33,059 nucleotides of DNA from Tersicoccus phoenicis (GTDB lineage Bacteria; Actinomycetota; Actinomycetes; Actinomycetales; Micrococcaceae): positions 1 to 33,059 of the forward strand of contig NZ_MRDE01000035.1 in the NCBI RefSeq assembly GCF_001968835.1. The letters run 5' to 3'. Below the pieces are notes generated by a model, which was given only the letters and a program-made list of their open reading frames with translations, searched no databases and was not told where the DNA came from. Shown here one piece after another: positions 8,185 through 15,137 of the stretch (positions are counted from its first letter, which is position 1; the number at the start of each line of letters is the position of its first letter). The translations under genes and the position numbers were made by a program.

Positions 8185-8259
8185 TCGGCGCGGAGGTCAT
8201 GGCGCAGATTCCGTGGCAGCAGGGAGACTGGAACGGCACGGCAACCGAAGGAGACCCGC

Positions 8260-9276
8260 ATGGAGTACCGCTCGCTCGGCCGCACCGGGGTGCAGGTCAG
8301 TCCGCTCTGTCTCGGGGCCATGATGTTCGGCCCGTGGGGCAACGACGACCGCGCCGACGCCACCCGGATCATCCACCGCGCGCTCGACGCCGGGATCAAC
8401 GTGGTCGACACCGCCGACGTGTACTCGGCCGGCGTGTCCGAGGAGATCGTCGGTGAGGCGCTGCAGGGACGGCGCGACGACGTCGTGCTCGCCACCAAGT
8501 TCGCCCTGCCGATGGACGACGACGTCAACCACCGCGGCAGTTCGCGCCGCTGGATCATGCGTGAGGTGGAGAACTCGCTGCGGCGGCTGGGCACCGACTA
8601 CCTGGACCTGTACCAGGTGCACCGGCCGAGCGCCGACATCGACGTCGAGGAGACCCTCGGGGCGCTCACGGATCTGGTGCGGCAGGGGAAGGTCCGCTAT
8701 CTCGGCTCCTCGTCCTACTCCGGGTCGCAGATCGTCGAGGCGCAGTGGGCGGCCCGGGACCGGCACCTCGAGCGGTTCGTCACCGAGCAGCCGCCGTACT
8801 CGATCCTGGTGCGCGGCATCGAGGAGGACGTGCTGCCCACCACCGCGCGCTACGGCATGGGCACGTTGACCTACAGTCCGCTCTCCGGCGGGTGGCTGTC
8901 CGGCCGCTACCGCAAGGAGGCGCCCAGCGCCCCGGCGTCCGGCCGGCGTCCGAGCGCCCGGTTCGACCTGTCCACCCCCGCGAACCAACGCAAGCTCGAC
9001 GTCGTCGAGGACCTCGCCCAACTCGCCGAGAGCGCCGGGATGAGCCTGATCGAGCTGGCCATCGCGTTCGTGCTCAACCACCCGGGCGTGACGGCGGCCA
9101 TCGTCGGCCCGCGCACGATGGAGCAGCTCGAGTCGTACCTGCCCGCCGCCGACATCACGCTGCCCGCGGACGCGCTGGACCGGATCGACGCGATCGTCGC
9201 CCCCGGCGTCACGCTCAACCCCGACGACAACAGCTACGGCGACGCCGAGCTGCAGCCGGCCGCGCGCCGGCGGTGA
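8260..9276 (+). CDS. Aldo/keto reductase
   Basis: 338 residues; start ATG 8260 with GAAGGAG 7 nt upstream. The catalytic tetrad is Asp50, Tyr55, Lys80 and His121 (VVDTADVYSAG, ATKFALP, YQVHRP), and the NADPH-binding region near VGPRTMEQLESY is in the expected place. This resembles the voltage-gated-potassium-channel-beta/YghZ-like AKR group that reduces aldehydes and ketones in the cytoplasm; the physiological substrate is unknown. Its stop overlaps the GTG of the CoA-transferase gene by four bases, indicating coupled translation within a three-gene unit (AKR, CoA-transferase, SDR-fold). Confidence 0.92.
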   Translation: MEYRSLGRTGVQVSPLCLGAMMFGPWGNDDRADATRIIHRALDAGINVVDTADVYSAGVSEEIVGEALQGRRDDVVLATKFALPMDDDVNHRGSSRRWIMREVENSLRRLGTDYLDLYQVHRPSADIDVEETLGALTDLVRQGKVRYLGSSSYSGSQIVEAQWAARDRHLERFVTEQPPYSILVRGIEEDVLPTTARYGMGTLTYSPLSGGWLSGRYRKEAPSAPASGRRPSARFDLSTPANQRKLDVVEDLAQLAESAGMSLIELAIAFVLNHPGVTAAIVGPRTMEQLESYLPAADITLPADALDRIDAIVAPGVTLNPDDNSYGDAELQPAARRR

Positions 9277-10130
9277 GTCCCGTCCTGCCGCTGTCCGGGG
9301 TCACCGTCGTCTCGCTCGCGATCAACCTGCCCGGGCCACTCGCCGTCGCGCGGCTGGTGTCGCTCGGGGCGGCGGTGACCACCGTCGAGCCGCTCGCCGG
9401 GGATCCGCTGAGGGCGGCCGCGCCGGACTGGTACGACGAACTGCACCGCGATGTCGCTGTCGTGACGCTGGACCTGAAGGTTGCCTCCGACCGCGCTCGC
9501 TTCGAGGAGCTGGTGTCCCGCGCCGACGTGCTGCTGACGGCGATGCGCCCGGCCGCGGCCGCGCGGTTGGGGCTGCCGTCGCTCGCCGAGCGGCACCGTC
9601 TCGCGTTCGTGGAGATCGTGGGGCACGACGACGACCGTCCCGGGCACGACCTGACGTTCCAGGCGGAGGCCGGGCTGCTCACTTCGGGTAGCCCTCCGCT
9701 GGTTCCGGTCGCCGATCTGCTCGGCGCCGAACGAGCCGTCACCGCGGTGTTCGCCGCCCTGCGGCTGCGGGACGCTGGTCTTCCGTCACACCAGCGCGTC
9801 GTTCTCGCCGAGGCGGCGCACGACGCCGCGGCCGCCGTCCGGCACGGCCTCACCGGACCGGGGATGCCACTGGGCGGCGGGCTGGACGAGTATGGCATCT
9901 ACGCGACGGTCGACGGGCACGTCGCCGTCGCCGCCATCGAGCCGCACTTCGCCGATCGGCTCGCGTCGCTGGTCGGGGGCACGCGCGACGAGCTGACGGC
10001 GCGGCTCGCGCGGGACACGACGGCGGCGTGGGAGCGGTTCGGCCGCGAGCACGACCTGCCGATCGTCGCCGTCTGCTCCGTCTCAGATTTGACCGAACAC
10101 GAACATCAACTCAAAGGAGAACAAGGATGA
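9273..10130 (+). CDS. Short family III CoA-transferase (CaiB/BaiF-like)
   Basis: 285 residues from GTG 9273 overlapping the upstream stop. The N-terminal Rossmann-like region (LSGVTVVSLAINLPGPLAVARL, then GAAVTTVEP) and PVADLLGAE with the presumed catalytic Asp148 match family III CoA-transferases, which move CoA between carboxylic acids through an aspartyl-CoA thioester. It is about 100 residues shorter than typical members (370-400). The region around GGGLDEYGIYATVDGHVAVAA is present but the usual later helices are condensed, as in compact actinobacterial paralogues. The last 15 codons (after LPIVAVCS) are lower in G+C and embed the AAAGGAG site of the next gene, with which it overlaps by ATGA. 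Partner substrates are unknown. Confidence 0.85.
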   Translation: MSPVLPLSGVTVVSLAINLPGPLAVARLVSLGAAVTTVEPLAGDPLRAAAPDWYDELHRDVAVVTLDLKVASDRARFEELVSRADVLLTAMRPAAAARLGLPSLAERHRLAFVEIVGHDDDRPGHDLTFQAEAGLLTSGSPPLVPVADLLGAERAVTAVFAALRLRDAGLPSHQRVVLAEAAHDAAAAVRHGLTGPGMPLGGGLDEYGIYATVDGHVAVAAIEPHFADRLASLVGGTRDELTARLARDTTAAWERFGREHDLPIVAVCSVSDLTEHEHQLKGEQG

Positions 10131-10810
10131 GCACCATCGCCATCGTCGGAGCCGGCAAGGGACTCGGCGCCGCCGTCGCCCGCAGGTTCGGCTCGGAGGG
10201 GTTCGACGTCGCGCTGATCGCGCGCAACGAGGAGCGGGTCGACGCGCTCGCCGCCGAGCTGGGCTCGGACGGCATCACCGCCCGCGGGTACACGGCCAAC
10301 GTGCGGGACCCGCAGTCGCTGATCGCCGCGCTGGACGCGGCCACCCAGGAACTGGGCCTGATCGAGGTGCTGCAGTACAGCCCGCTGCCGCAGAAGGAGT
10401 TCCTGCGCCCGGTGCTGGAGACCACGGTCGAGGACCTCAAGGGCGCAGTCGAGTTCTCGATCTACGGGCCGGTCGCCGCCGCGCACCAGGTGCTGCAGGG
10501 CATGCGCACGCTGGGCACGGGGTCGATTCTGTTCGTCAACGGCGGGTCCGGCGCGAAGCCGAGCGCCGGCGTCGCGGGTACGTCGATCGCGTTCGCCGGT
10601 GAGACGGCGTTCGCGGCCATGCTGCACGAGACGCTGAAGGACGAGAACATCGGCGTCGGGCAGATCATCATCCCGGGCGCCATGGGTGAAGAAGGGTCGA
10701 CCAAGAGCCCGGCCGACGTCGCCGAGAAGCTCTGGCACCTGCATACCCATCACGACGAGTTCCGCGTCTTTGCGGAGGAGCTGCCGGGGGCGTGGGGGCC
10801 GGCGGCGTAG
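10127..10810 (+). CDS. SDR-fold protein lacking the Tyr-x3-Lys active site
   Basis: 227 residues; ATG 10127 is preceded by AAAGGAG. The N-terminus IAIVGAGKGLG (Gly8-Gly14) is the SDR dinucleotide-binding motif, and ALIARNEERV follows as the second strand. Around residues 135-165 the chain reads ILFVNGGSGAKPSAG then TSIAFAGETAF. Where classical SDRs have Tyr-x3-Lys this protein has Phe156-x3-Thr160, so it is probably not a classical reductase. It may bind NAD(P)H in a regulatory or non-canonical role. Similar Tyr-less SDRs are frequent in actinobacteria under the generic SDR name. Third gene of the coupled AKR/CoA-transferase unit, followed by a strong stem-loop. Confidence 0.85.
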   Translation: MSTIAIVGAGKGLGAAVARRFGSEGFDVALIARNEERVDALAAELGSDGITARGYTANVRDPQSLIAALDAATQELGLIEVLQYSPLPQKEFLRPVLETTVEDLKGAVEFSIYGPVAAAHQVLQGMRTLGTGSILFVNGGSGAKPSAGVAGTSIAFAGETAFAAMLHETLKDENIGVGQIIIPGAMGEEGSTKSPADVAEKLWHLHTHHDEFRVFAEELPGAWGPAA

Positions 10811-10823
10811 GGGTTCCTTCGAC

Positions 10824-10863
10824 GCAGCGAGCCTTGGCACCGGTCGGTGTCAGGGCTCGCTGC
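10824..10863. terminator. Bidirectional terminator-like stem between convergent genes
   Basis: Perfect 10-bp arms GCAGCGAGCC and GGCTCGCTGC, separated by 20 nt that can form an inner CACCG/CGGTG stem. It lies directly after the SDR-fold gene and overlaps the last codons of hepT on the other strand, where convergent transcripts need to end. There is no long T-tract, which is common in high-GC actinobacteria. Confidence 0.65.
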
Positions 10864-11185
10864 TTGGTCTTTCGGTCAACGCCTCATCCAGTCGTGCCAG
10901 ATCGTTGTCGACGATGTCTCGGATCGCTTCCGGGTCGACGCGGAAGTACTCATGGATGACGACGTTGCGCAGTCCAGCGATGGACGCCCAAGGGGTCTCC
11001 GGGTGAGCATCCTTCACTTCCCGAGGCAGTGCCCTGACCGCCTCACCGATCACGGCGAGATTCCGCAGGACAGCGTCGTAGGCCATCGCTCCGAGCTCAC
11101 TCGAATCTAGGTGATTCCGGTAGTCGAAACATCGGTGTATTGCTGCCCGGATATCCGCGAAACGGTCTTGATCCGACCGACTCAT
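10850..11185 (-). CDS. hepT: HepT-family toxin (HEPN domain)
   Basis: 111 residues, the size of HepT. The HEPN catalytic/AMPylation motif is present as RNVVIHEY (Arg73, His78, Tyr80), embedded in the typical LRNVVIHEYFRVDPE context, after NLAVIGEAV. HEPN toxins cleave RNA; in the HepT-MntA system the antitoxin transfers AMP groups to the conserved tyrosine and silences the toxin. The ATG start overlaps the mntA stop (ATGA), so the pair is co-translated with the antitoxin first. The end overlaps the shared terminator stem with the convergent SDR-fold gene. Confidence 0.9.
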   Translation of the reverse strand: MSRSDQDRFADIRAAIHRCFDYRNHLDSSELGAMAYDAVLRNLAVIGEAVRALPREVKDAHPETPWASIAGLRNVVIHEYFRVDPEAIRDIVDNDLARLDEALTERPSSEP

Positions 11186-11502
11186 ACGGCCACTGCGTCG
11201 GCGAGCACCGTTGCGGACACCTCATCACGAAGCAGCAGTTCAGTGACCACATCGACTCGCGTGCCCAGCAAGTCAGTGAGTTCTTCGGACAGCCCAGCCA
11301 CCCGCAGGAGCTCGTTCCCCGCCCCAGGGATGAGATCGACCAGCACATCGATGTCACTACCGTCTCGGGCATCTCCACGAGCGACGGAGCCAAAGAGCCG
11401 CGGATTGGTCGCTCCGTATCGCGCGAGGACGTCCCCGATCGACCGCTCATGACGACGTACGGCGGCTCGCAGCCGCAACGCTGCAGGCGTCGAGTTGCCC
11501 AT
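11182..11502 (-). CDS. mntA: MntA-family nucleotidyltransferase antitoxin
   Basis: 106 residues with the minimal nucleotidyltransferase signature GS-x10-DxD: Gly38-Ser39 and Asp50/Asp52 in RLFGSVARGDARDGSDIDVLVD. It should AMPylate HepT to neutralise it. The start ATG at 11502 has no Shine-Dalgarno sequence; a -10-like TAGGCT (11509-11514, minus strand) ends exactly 6 nt before the ATG, suggesting a leaderless mRNA. The first 25 residues (RLRAAVRRHERSIGDVLARYG) form the usual leading helix. Confidence 0.9.
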   Translation of the reverse strand: MGNSTPAALRLRAAVRRHERSIGDVLARYGATNPRLFGSVARGDARDGSDIDVLVDLIPGAGNELLRVAGLSEELTDLLGTRVDVVTELLLRDEVSATVLADAVAV

Positions 11503-11514
11503 GTGAATAGCCTA
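11503..11514 (-). promoter_or_regulatory. -10-like element placing mntA as a leaderless gene
   Basis: Minus-strand TAGGCT followed by ATTCAC and then the mntA ATG. With about 6-7 nt between a -10 hexamer and the transcription start, the transcript would begin at or next to the ATG. No ribosome-binding site is present to argue otherwise. Confidence 0.4.
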
Positions 11515-11584
11515 TAGACATCGTCAACGACCGAGAACCTGGGAGGCCGACTCGCTGCCGATGATCGATCCGGTCGAGACGAAT

Positions 11585-11696
11585 TGGCCGGTCGCCCGTC
11601 AGCCCTTCATGAGCTCCTCGGCGAGCATCACGATGATGCCGCTGGGTCCGCGCACGTAGGTGAGCTTGTAGATGTCCTCGTAGGTGGCGACGCCGC
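11585..11696. repeat. Direct repeat copy 1: duplicated 3' end of the VOC gene
   Basis: This 112-nt stretch matches 14613-14721 (109 nt) with 103 of 109 aligned bases identical by my count, six substitutions and one 3-nt in-frame gap. It includes the stop codon region and about 20 nt beyond it. The two copies are in the same orientation and about 3.0 kb apart, bracketing the BrnT-like/RHH and HipBA pairs. Confidence 0.85.
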
Positions 11697-11703
11697 CGAG
11701 GCT
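11599..11703 (-). pseudogene. VOC (glyoxalase-like) protein, C-terminal remnant
   Basis: Only the last 34 codons remain: GGVATYEDIYKLTYVRGPS then GIIVMLAEELMKG and a TGA. The equivalent tail of the fuller copy at 14627-15060 reads RGVATYEDIDKLTYVRGPS, IIVMLAEALKKG. Upstream of the remnant (11704-11797) the homology stops and the sequence is unrelated; a plus-strand frame there (about 11695-11772) ends in AELARINRELEAAANQTPELAAA, which I do not recognise. No start codon or N-terminal metal-binding half is present, so it cannot be functional. Confidence 0.75.
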
Positions 11704-11797
11704 GAGCTGGCCCGGATCAACCGGGAGTTGGAGGCCGCCGCCAACCAGACCCCCGAGCTCGCCGCGGCCTGATCCGGCGCATTCGTGACTTCTGTCG

Positions 11798-11809
11798 TAC
11801 AATAATGCG
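11798..11809 (+). promoter_or_regulatory. -10 element of the BrnT-like/RHH TA operon
   Basis: TACAAT, a near-consensus -10, followed by AATGCG and then the GTG start at 11810, giving a 6-nt spacing compatible with leaderless transcription. No Shine-Dalgarno sequence precedes the GTG, and no clear -35 was found. Confidence 0.5.
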
Positions 11810-12070
11810 GTGGGAGTCGAGTGGGCGGAGAGTGCCGACAGACACTCGATCGCCCACCAAGATGCCATCTACGCGATCACCCATGCCGAGGGGTCGGAAG
11901 AGCAGGACGACGGTGTCACCGCGTTCGTCGGTCATCCGCACGGAAAGACGGATCGATATCTTGAGGTCCTCGTGCGATTCACCGGCACCAGGGGAATCAG
12001 GGTCTTCCACGTCATGGACCTGAGCGACAACTACCGGCATCTGCTGAACGAGGGAACCGAGGACGAATGA
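11810..12070 (+). CDS. Putative toxin of a BrnT-like / RHH TA pair
   Basis: 86 residues from GTG 11810 (MGVEWAESADRHSIAHQDAI). The pattern is an initial W with a His-containing helix, a middle GHPHGKTDRYLEVLVRF strand pair and a closing IRVFHVMDLSDNYRHLL. It resembles the BrnT-like toxin group in topology and size: an N-terminal helix with a conserved His, beta strands, and a C-terminal basic/Tyr helix. Classical BrnT motifs are weak, so this is a family guess. The gene is toxin-first, and its stop overlaps the ATG of a ribbon-helix-helix protein (ATGA), the order found in brnTA. If a toxin, it is probably a ribonuclease acting on mRNA in the cytoplasm. Start by frame and the -10 spacing; an ATG at 11805 is out of frame. 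Confidence 0.62.
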   Translation: MGVEWAESADRHSIAHQDAIYAITHAEGSEEQDDGVTAFVGHPHGKTDRYLEVLVRFTGTRGIRVFHVMDLSDNYRHLLNEGTEDE

Positions 12071-12396
12071 CACGCGAGGATGACGAGTTGGCAGACCGCG
12101 CCGAGCGGGGGACACTCCGGTCCAAGCCGGGCACGGCCCGCCGCGGCCGAACGGCGGCTGAGCACGGTCGACGGCTGCTTATGGAAGCCACCGGCGCAGG
12201 CACAGTCGAGGAAGCCACGCGGCGAGCGATCGGTCGGCCCTCGCTGACTCCTGGCGTGGAGGGGTCGGCGCCGGTCCTGCAGGCTCGCGTGACCGAAGAA
12301 CTCTTCGAGGAAGTCGAGAAAGTGGCTTCGGACAGGCACGTGCCGAAATCGGTGATCGTGCGTGAAGCGCTGGAGCAGTACCTGGTCTCACACTGA
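12067..12396 (+). CDS. Ribbon-helix-helix (CopG-like) antitoxin
   Basis: 109 residues. The C-terminal 40 residues form a CopG/Arc-type DNA-binding unit: beta strand VLQARVTEELF (70-80), then helices EEVEKVASDRHVPKSVIVREALEQYL (80-106), with the PKSVIVREAL turn typical of antitoxins. The N-terminal part (AERGTLRSKPGTARRGRTAA and GTVEEATRRAIGRPSL) should wrap and inhibit the toxin encoded just upstream. ATG overlaps the toxin stop. The gene is followed within 15 nt by a perfect stem-loop terminator, so the pair forms a closed operon. Confidence 0.82.
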   Translation: MTREDDELADRAERGTLRSKPGTARRGRTAAEHGRRLLMEATGAGTVEEATRRAIGRPSLTPGVEGSAPVLQARVTEELFEEVEKVASDRHVPKSVIVREALEQYLVSH

Positions 12397-12408
12397 CCGA
12401 CGAGATTG

Positions 12409-12437
12409 AAAGGGGCTCACCTGCGGTGAGCCCCTTT
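12409..12437 (+). terminator. Rho-independent terminator-like hairpin
   Basis: Perfect 12-bp stem AAAGGGGCTCAC / GTGAGCCCCTTT with a 5-nt loop (CTGCG), followed by CTT. Starts 12 nt after the antitoxin stop codon. Confidence 0.85.
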
Positions 12438-12451
12438 CTTCGTGTCGAGGA

Positions 12452-12470
12452 TGTGCGGGAAGTCCGCACA
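12452..12470. repeat. Inverted repeat after the TA terminator
   Basis: TGTGCGG-GAAGT-CCGCACA, 7-bp arms. It lies in the 311-nt stretch 12397-12707 that holds no recognised gene. The rest of that stretch contains a terminator, a 30-codon open frame at 12482 with no family resemblance, and an AT-rich promoter region. Confidence 0.4.
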
Positions 12471-12666
12471 CATGGGGGGGGATGACCGAGAAGATCAGCC
12501 GCCGCACCGCCCAGCAGTGCCTGGCTCGCCGCCTCCGCTCTGGGCCCGGACCTGAACATGACCGCCTATAGCCTCCCCCGGCTGGCCGGCGCCCACGGCC
12601 GCCGGCGGCACGGCCTGAGCGACTCCGGATCGAAGCTGCTAGATAAAGTATCAGAAAGCGCGTATT

Positions 12667-12678
12667 ATTAGGTCTAAT
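12667..12678. promoter_or_regulatory. Possible HipB operator / promoter region
   Basis: ATTAG-GT-CTAAT, a perfect 12-nt inverted repeat, overlapping the -10-like TATTAT at 12663-12668 and lying 30 nt upstream of the hipB-type start. The region 12640-12707 is markedly AT-richer than its surroundings. HipB proteins repress their own operon, so a site here is expected; this exact site is inference. Confidence 0.42.
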
Positions 12679-12707
12679 GCATCGTGTAAGTACTTTTAGG
12701 AGCTAGA

Positions 12708-12992
12708 ATGTCGAGTATGGACCTTCTGGGTGAGCACATGCGCCAGTGGCGGATCATGCTCGGACTGAGCCAGGAGTTGGCCGCCGAACGTGCCGATATC
12801 TCCGTCGGTACCTTGCGCCGCATCGAGCGAGGAGACCCCGGCGTGAAGCTCGGCAGCTTCCTCGCCCTCGCCCGCGTCCTCAACCTCGACAAGCGGCTCG
12901 AGGAGGCCACCGACCCGCTGAACACCGACCTCGGCCGGATGCGCGCGCACACCCTCGGCCGGCGGCGGGCCAAGAGGAGGAGCACCCCGTGA
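12708..12992 (+). CDS. hipB: HipB-like Xre-family antitoxin
   Basis: 94 residues from ATG 12708 (AGGAGC 4-5 nt upstream); a second ATG at 12717 is possible. Residues 8-45 are a helix-turn-helix: MRQWRIMLGLSQELAAERAD then ISVGTLRRIERGDPG. The tail is basic (GRRRAKRRSTP). It should bind its operator and the kinase HipA, repressing transcription and restraining the toxin. The stop overlaps the GTG of hipA. A second, truncated relative lies at 153-300, showing that this antitoxin type occurred twice in the region. Confidence 0.85.
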   Translation: MSSMDLLGEHMRQWRIMLGLSQELAAERADISVGTLRRIERGDPGVKLGSFLALARVLNLDKRLEEATDPLNTDLGRMRAHTLGRRRAKRRSTP

Positions 12993-14389
12993 GCCCGCTC
13001 GAGGTATGGCTGGACGAGCGGGTCGTCGGCACCTGCGTCATCGAGACACGGCCTGGGTTCCAGTACGCGTCCTTGACCTTCACCTACGACCCGGCGTGGC
13101 TGTCCGACACGCAGGCATTCCCTTTCTCCCCGGACCTGCCGCTGGTCCGAGGGCCGCTGACCCCCGCCCCGCACAGGAGCACCTTCCTCGCCTTCGACGA
13201 CGCCGCCCCTGACCGGTGGGGACGGAGGCTGCTGGAGGCGGACATGCGCCGGGCGGCCAAGCAACGCGCCGAGCGCTTCGGGTCGCCATCCGAGATCGAC
13301 CTCCTTCTCGCCGTCAGCGACGACACCCGACAGGGTGCCCTGCGGTTCCGCCGCGACGGGCAGTTCCTCGCCCCCAGGCATACCCGCGCCGGCGTCGGCG
13401 ACCTGGCCCGCCTGGCGGCCGCCGCGGACCGGTTCGCGGACACCGGGGAAGTCGACGAGGGCGTCCAGGAACTGATCGGCGTGGGGTCATCACCCGGTGG
13501 CGCCCAGCCGAAGGCGTGGATCCAAGACCACGAGGGCGCCATGCACCTGGCCAAGTTCCCTCGCACGTCGGACATCGGAGACATCTCTGCTTGGGAGATG
13601 ACCGTCGTCCGGCTGCAGGAGCGGGCAGGCATCCAGGTCCAGCCCTCAACCACGATCCGACTCGGCCCTGACCGGTCGATCTTCCTCACCCGACGGTTCG
13701 ATCGAGACGGCGCCAGGCGGATCCCCTTCATGAGCTTCCGCACCGCGTTCCAGACCAGCGAGTACGAGCACCCGGACTACGCGACTCTCGCCGCACGAGT
13801 CGCGTCCATCTCGGGCAGGCCGGACGCGGATGCCGCGGAGCTGTTCTCGCGCGCGGCCATGGTCGCCATGGTCAACAACATCGACGACCACATGCGCAAC
13901 CACGGGCTACTGCACCGGGGAAGCAGAGGATGGCAGCTGGCCCCGTCCTTCGACGTCAACCCGTCTCGCCGTGGCGCCTCCGATACGCCGCTCACCCCGG
14001 AGGACGATCCGGCCGACCGCGACATCCGGCTGCTGCTGGAACGCTGCGACGCCTTCAGGCTCACCCGGGAGCACGCTGTCGAGCGTCTCCGCGCCGTCGA
14101 CGCTGCCGTCTCCCACTGGCGCGAGGACGCGGTCGCCAGCGGGGTCGAGCCCGAGGCGCTCGACTTCATGGCACCCGCCTTCGACGGACCGAACCGGGCG
14201 ATTGCGGCCGGCCTGACGACGCGGCGCCCCACTACTCTCCCGCCCGCCCGGACGGCTCAGAAGACGACGACCCCGAACCCACCACCCGCCGTCGTCGCCG
14301 CGCCCAGTTCGGGGGACGTGTGGGTGCGGCCTCACGCTCGCCGGGGCAGGCTGGTGGAAGGCCACTTCCGCCGCCGTCGCAACCGCTGA
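12989..14389 (+). CDS. hipA: HipA-like serine/threonine kinase toxin
   Basis: 466 residues from GTG 12989. Kinase landmarks: glycine-rich loop GVGSSPGGAQPKAW (165-177), ATP-contacting Lys189 in HLAKFP, TRRFDRD (235-240), catalytic loop NNIDDHMRN (Asp299, Asn304) and metal-binding Asp322 in APSFDVNP. HipA kinases phosphorylate a translation factor (glutamyl-tRNA synthetase in E. coli) and cause dormancy. The family core ends near residue 415. The last 50 residues (after AIAAGLTTRRP) are proline/threonine-rich, then basic, without family resemblance, and run into degraded-looking sequence, so the C-terminus may be a read-through into a remnant. Antitoxin-first operon with HipB, four-base overlap. 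Confidence 0.9.
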   Translation: MSPLEVWLDERVVGTCVIETRPGFQYASLTFTYDPAWLSDTQAFPFSPDLPLVRGPLTPAPHRSTFLAFDDAAPDRWGRRLLEADMRRAAKQRAERFGSPSEIDLLLAVSDDTRQGALRFRRDGQFLAPRHTRAGVGDLARLAAAADRFADTGEVDEGVQELIGVGSSPGGAQPKAWIQDHEGAMHLAKFPRTSDIGDISAWEMTVVRLQERAGIQVQPSTTIRLGPDRSIFLTRRFDRDGARRIPFMSFRTAFQTSEYEHPDYATLAARVASISGRPDADAAELFSRAAMVAMVNNIDDHMRNHGLLHRGSRGWQLAPSFDVNPSRRGASDTPLTPEDDPADRDIRLLLERCDAFRLTREHAVERLRAVDAAVSHWREDAVASGVEPEALDFMAPAFDGPNRAIAAGLTTRRPTTLPPARTAQKTTTPNPPPAVVAAPSSGDVWVRPHARRGRLVEGHFRRRRNR

Positions 14390-14612
14390 CCTCGACGCGG
14401 GCGCCGCGACCGTGCCGCGAGACGACCTGATCCTCGAGCAGAAAGCGGCACGCCTCGGGCGCACGTTCGCTGCCGTCGAGCGCCTGGGAGAGCGCTGCCG
14501 CCCACGCCGTCGAGGCGCTGCGCGAGACGTACGTCGAGTACACCGGCATCGAAGCCGCCGACACGCGGCCCGAGGTCCTCGCGGCTACCGGCCCGGCTGC
14601 ATGTGAATCGAC
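14390..14612. other. Gene-free junction downstream of hipA
   Basis: No complete gene recognised. Plus-strand pieces such as DDLILEQKAARLGRTFAAVERLG (about 14420-14490) and, in another frame, HAVEALRETYVEYTGIEAAD (about 14509-14568) look protein-like and could be one decayed gene with a single-base shift near 14493, of unknown family. The stretch ends where the second VOC direct repeat starts. Confidence 0.3.
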
Positions 14613-14721
14613 TGGCCGGTCGCCCGTCAGCCCTTCTTGAGCGCTTCGGCGAGCATCACGATGATGCTGGGACCGCGCACGTAGGTGAGCTTGTCGATGT
14701 CCTCATAGGTGGCGACGCCGC
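14613..14721. repeat. Direct repeat copy 2: 3' end of the VOC gene
   Basis: Partner of the repeat at 11585-11696. This copy is continuous with the rest of the VOC gene and is therefore the likely original. Confidence 0.85.
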
Positions 14722-15060
14722 GCAGCGGATGGCAGCCGTGCGTCGCGGCGATCGCCAGGGCCTCGTCGAGGTCGTCGACGGAGAAGGCGAACGGTGCATG
14801 CCGATCCCGTTGGGGCGCGTGGGTTCCGTCTCGATCGCGTCGGGGTGCAGGTACTCGAAGAGTTCGAGCCGGGCGTGACCGTCCGGCGTCTGCAGCATCG
14901 CGATCTTCGCGTGGTTGCCGTCGAGCCCGACGGCGGTGTCGGTCCACTCGCCGCTGACCGTGTCACGACCGATGACGGTGAGCCCGAGGTCCGTGAAGAA
15001 GGCGATCGTCGCGTCGAGGCCGCGCACGGCGATGCCGACGTTCTCCAGTGTGATGTCCAT
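14627..15060 (-). pseudogene. VOC-family (glyoxalase/dioxygenase-like) protein, frameshifted
   Basis: The start frame begins MDITLENVGIAVRGLDATIAFF, continues through LGLTVIGRDTVSGEWTDTAVGL and ARLELFEYLHPD, a normal VOC fold, and then shifts at GIGMHR. The continuation FAFSVDDLDEALAIAATHGC to IIVMLAEALKKG is in the next frame, so one base is missing near 14790-14796. With that base restored the protein would be about 145 residues, a standard VOC enzyme size. VOC members bind a divalent metal and act as lyases, dioxygenases or resistance proteins; which one is unknown. The start at 15060 (or ATG 15069) has no Shine-Dalgarno, but TACCAT lies 7 nt upstream. A sequencing error cannot be excluded. 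Confidence 0.75.
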
Positions 15061-15137
15061 GCGGTGCATGGTAGCCGCGGTGTCAGTCACCACTCGGGGC
15101 AAGTCGGCCAGAAGCGCGCGAGCCCTGGCGCGCGGCG

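Noticed and set aside
12482-12571. 30-codon open frame after the RHH antitoxin terminator
   Set aside because: No family resemblance; the G-run in front is part of a G7 tract rather than a normal ribosome site.
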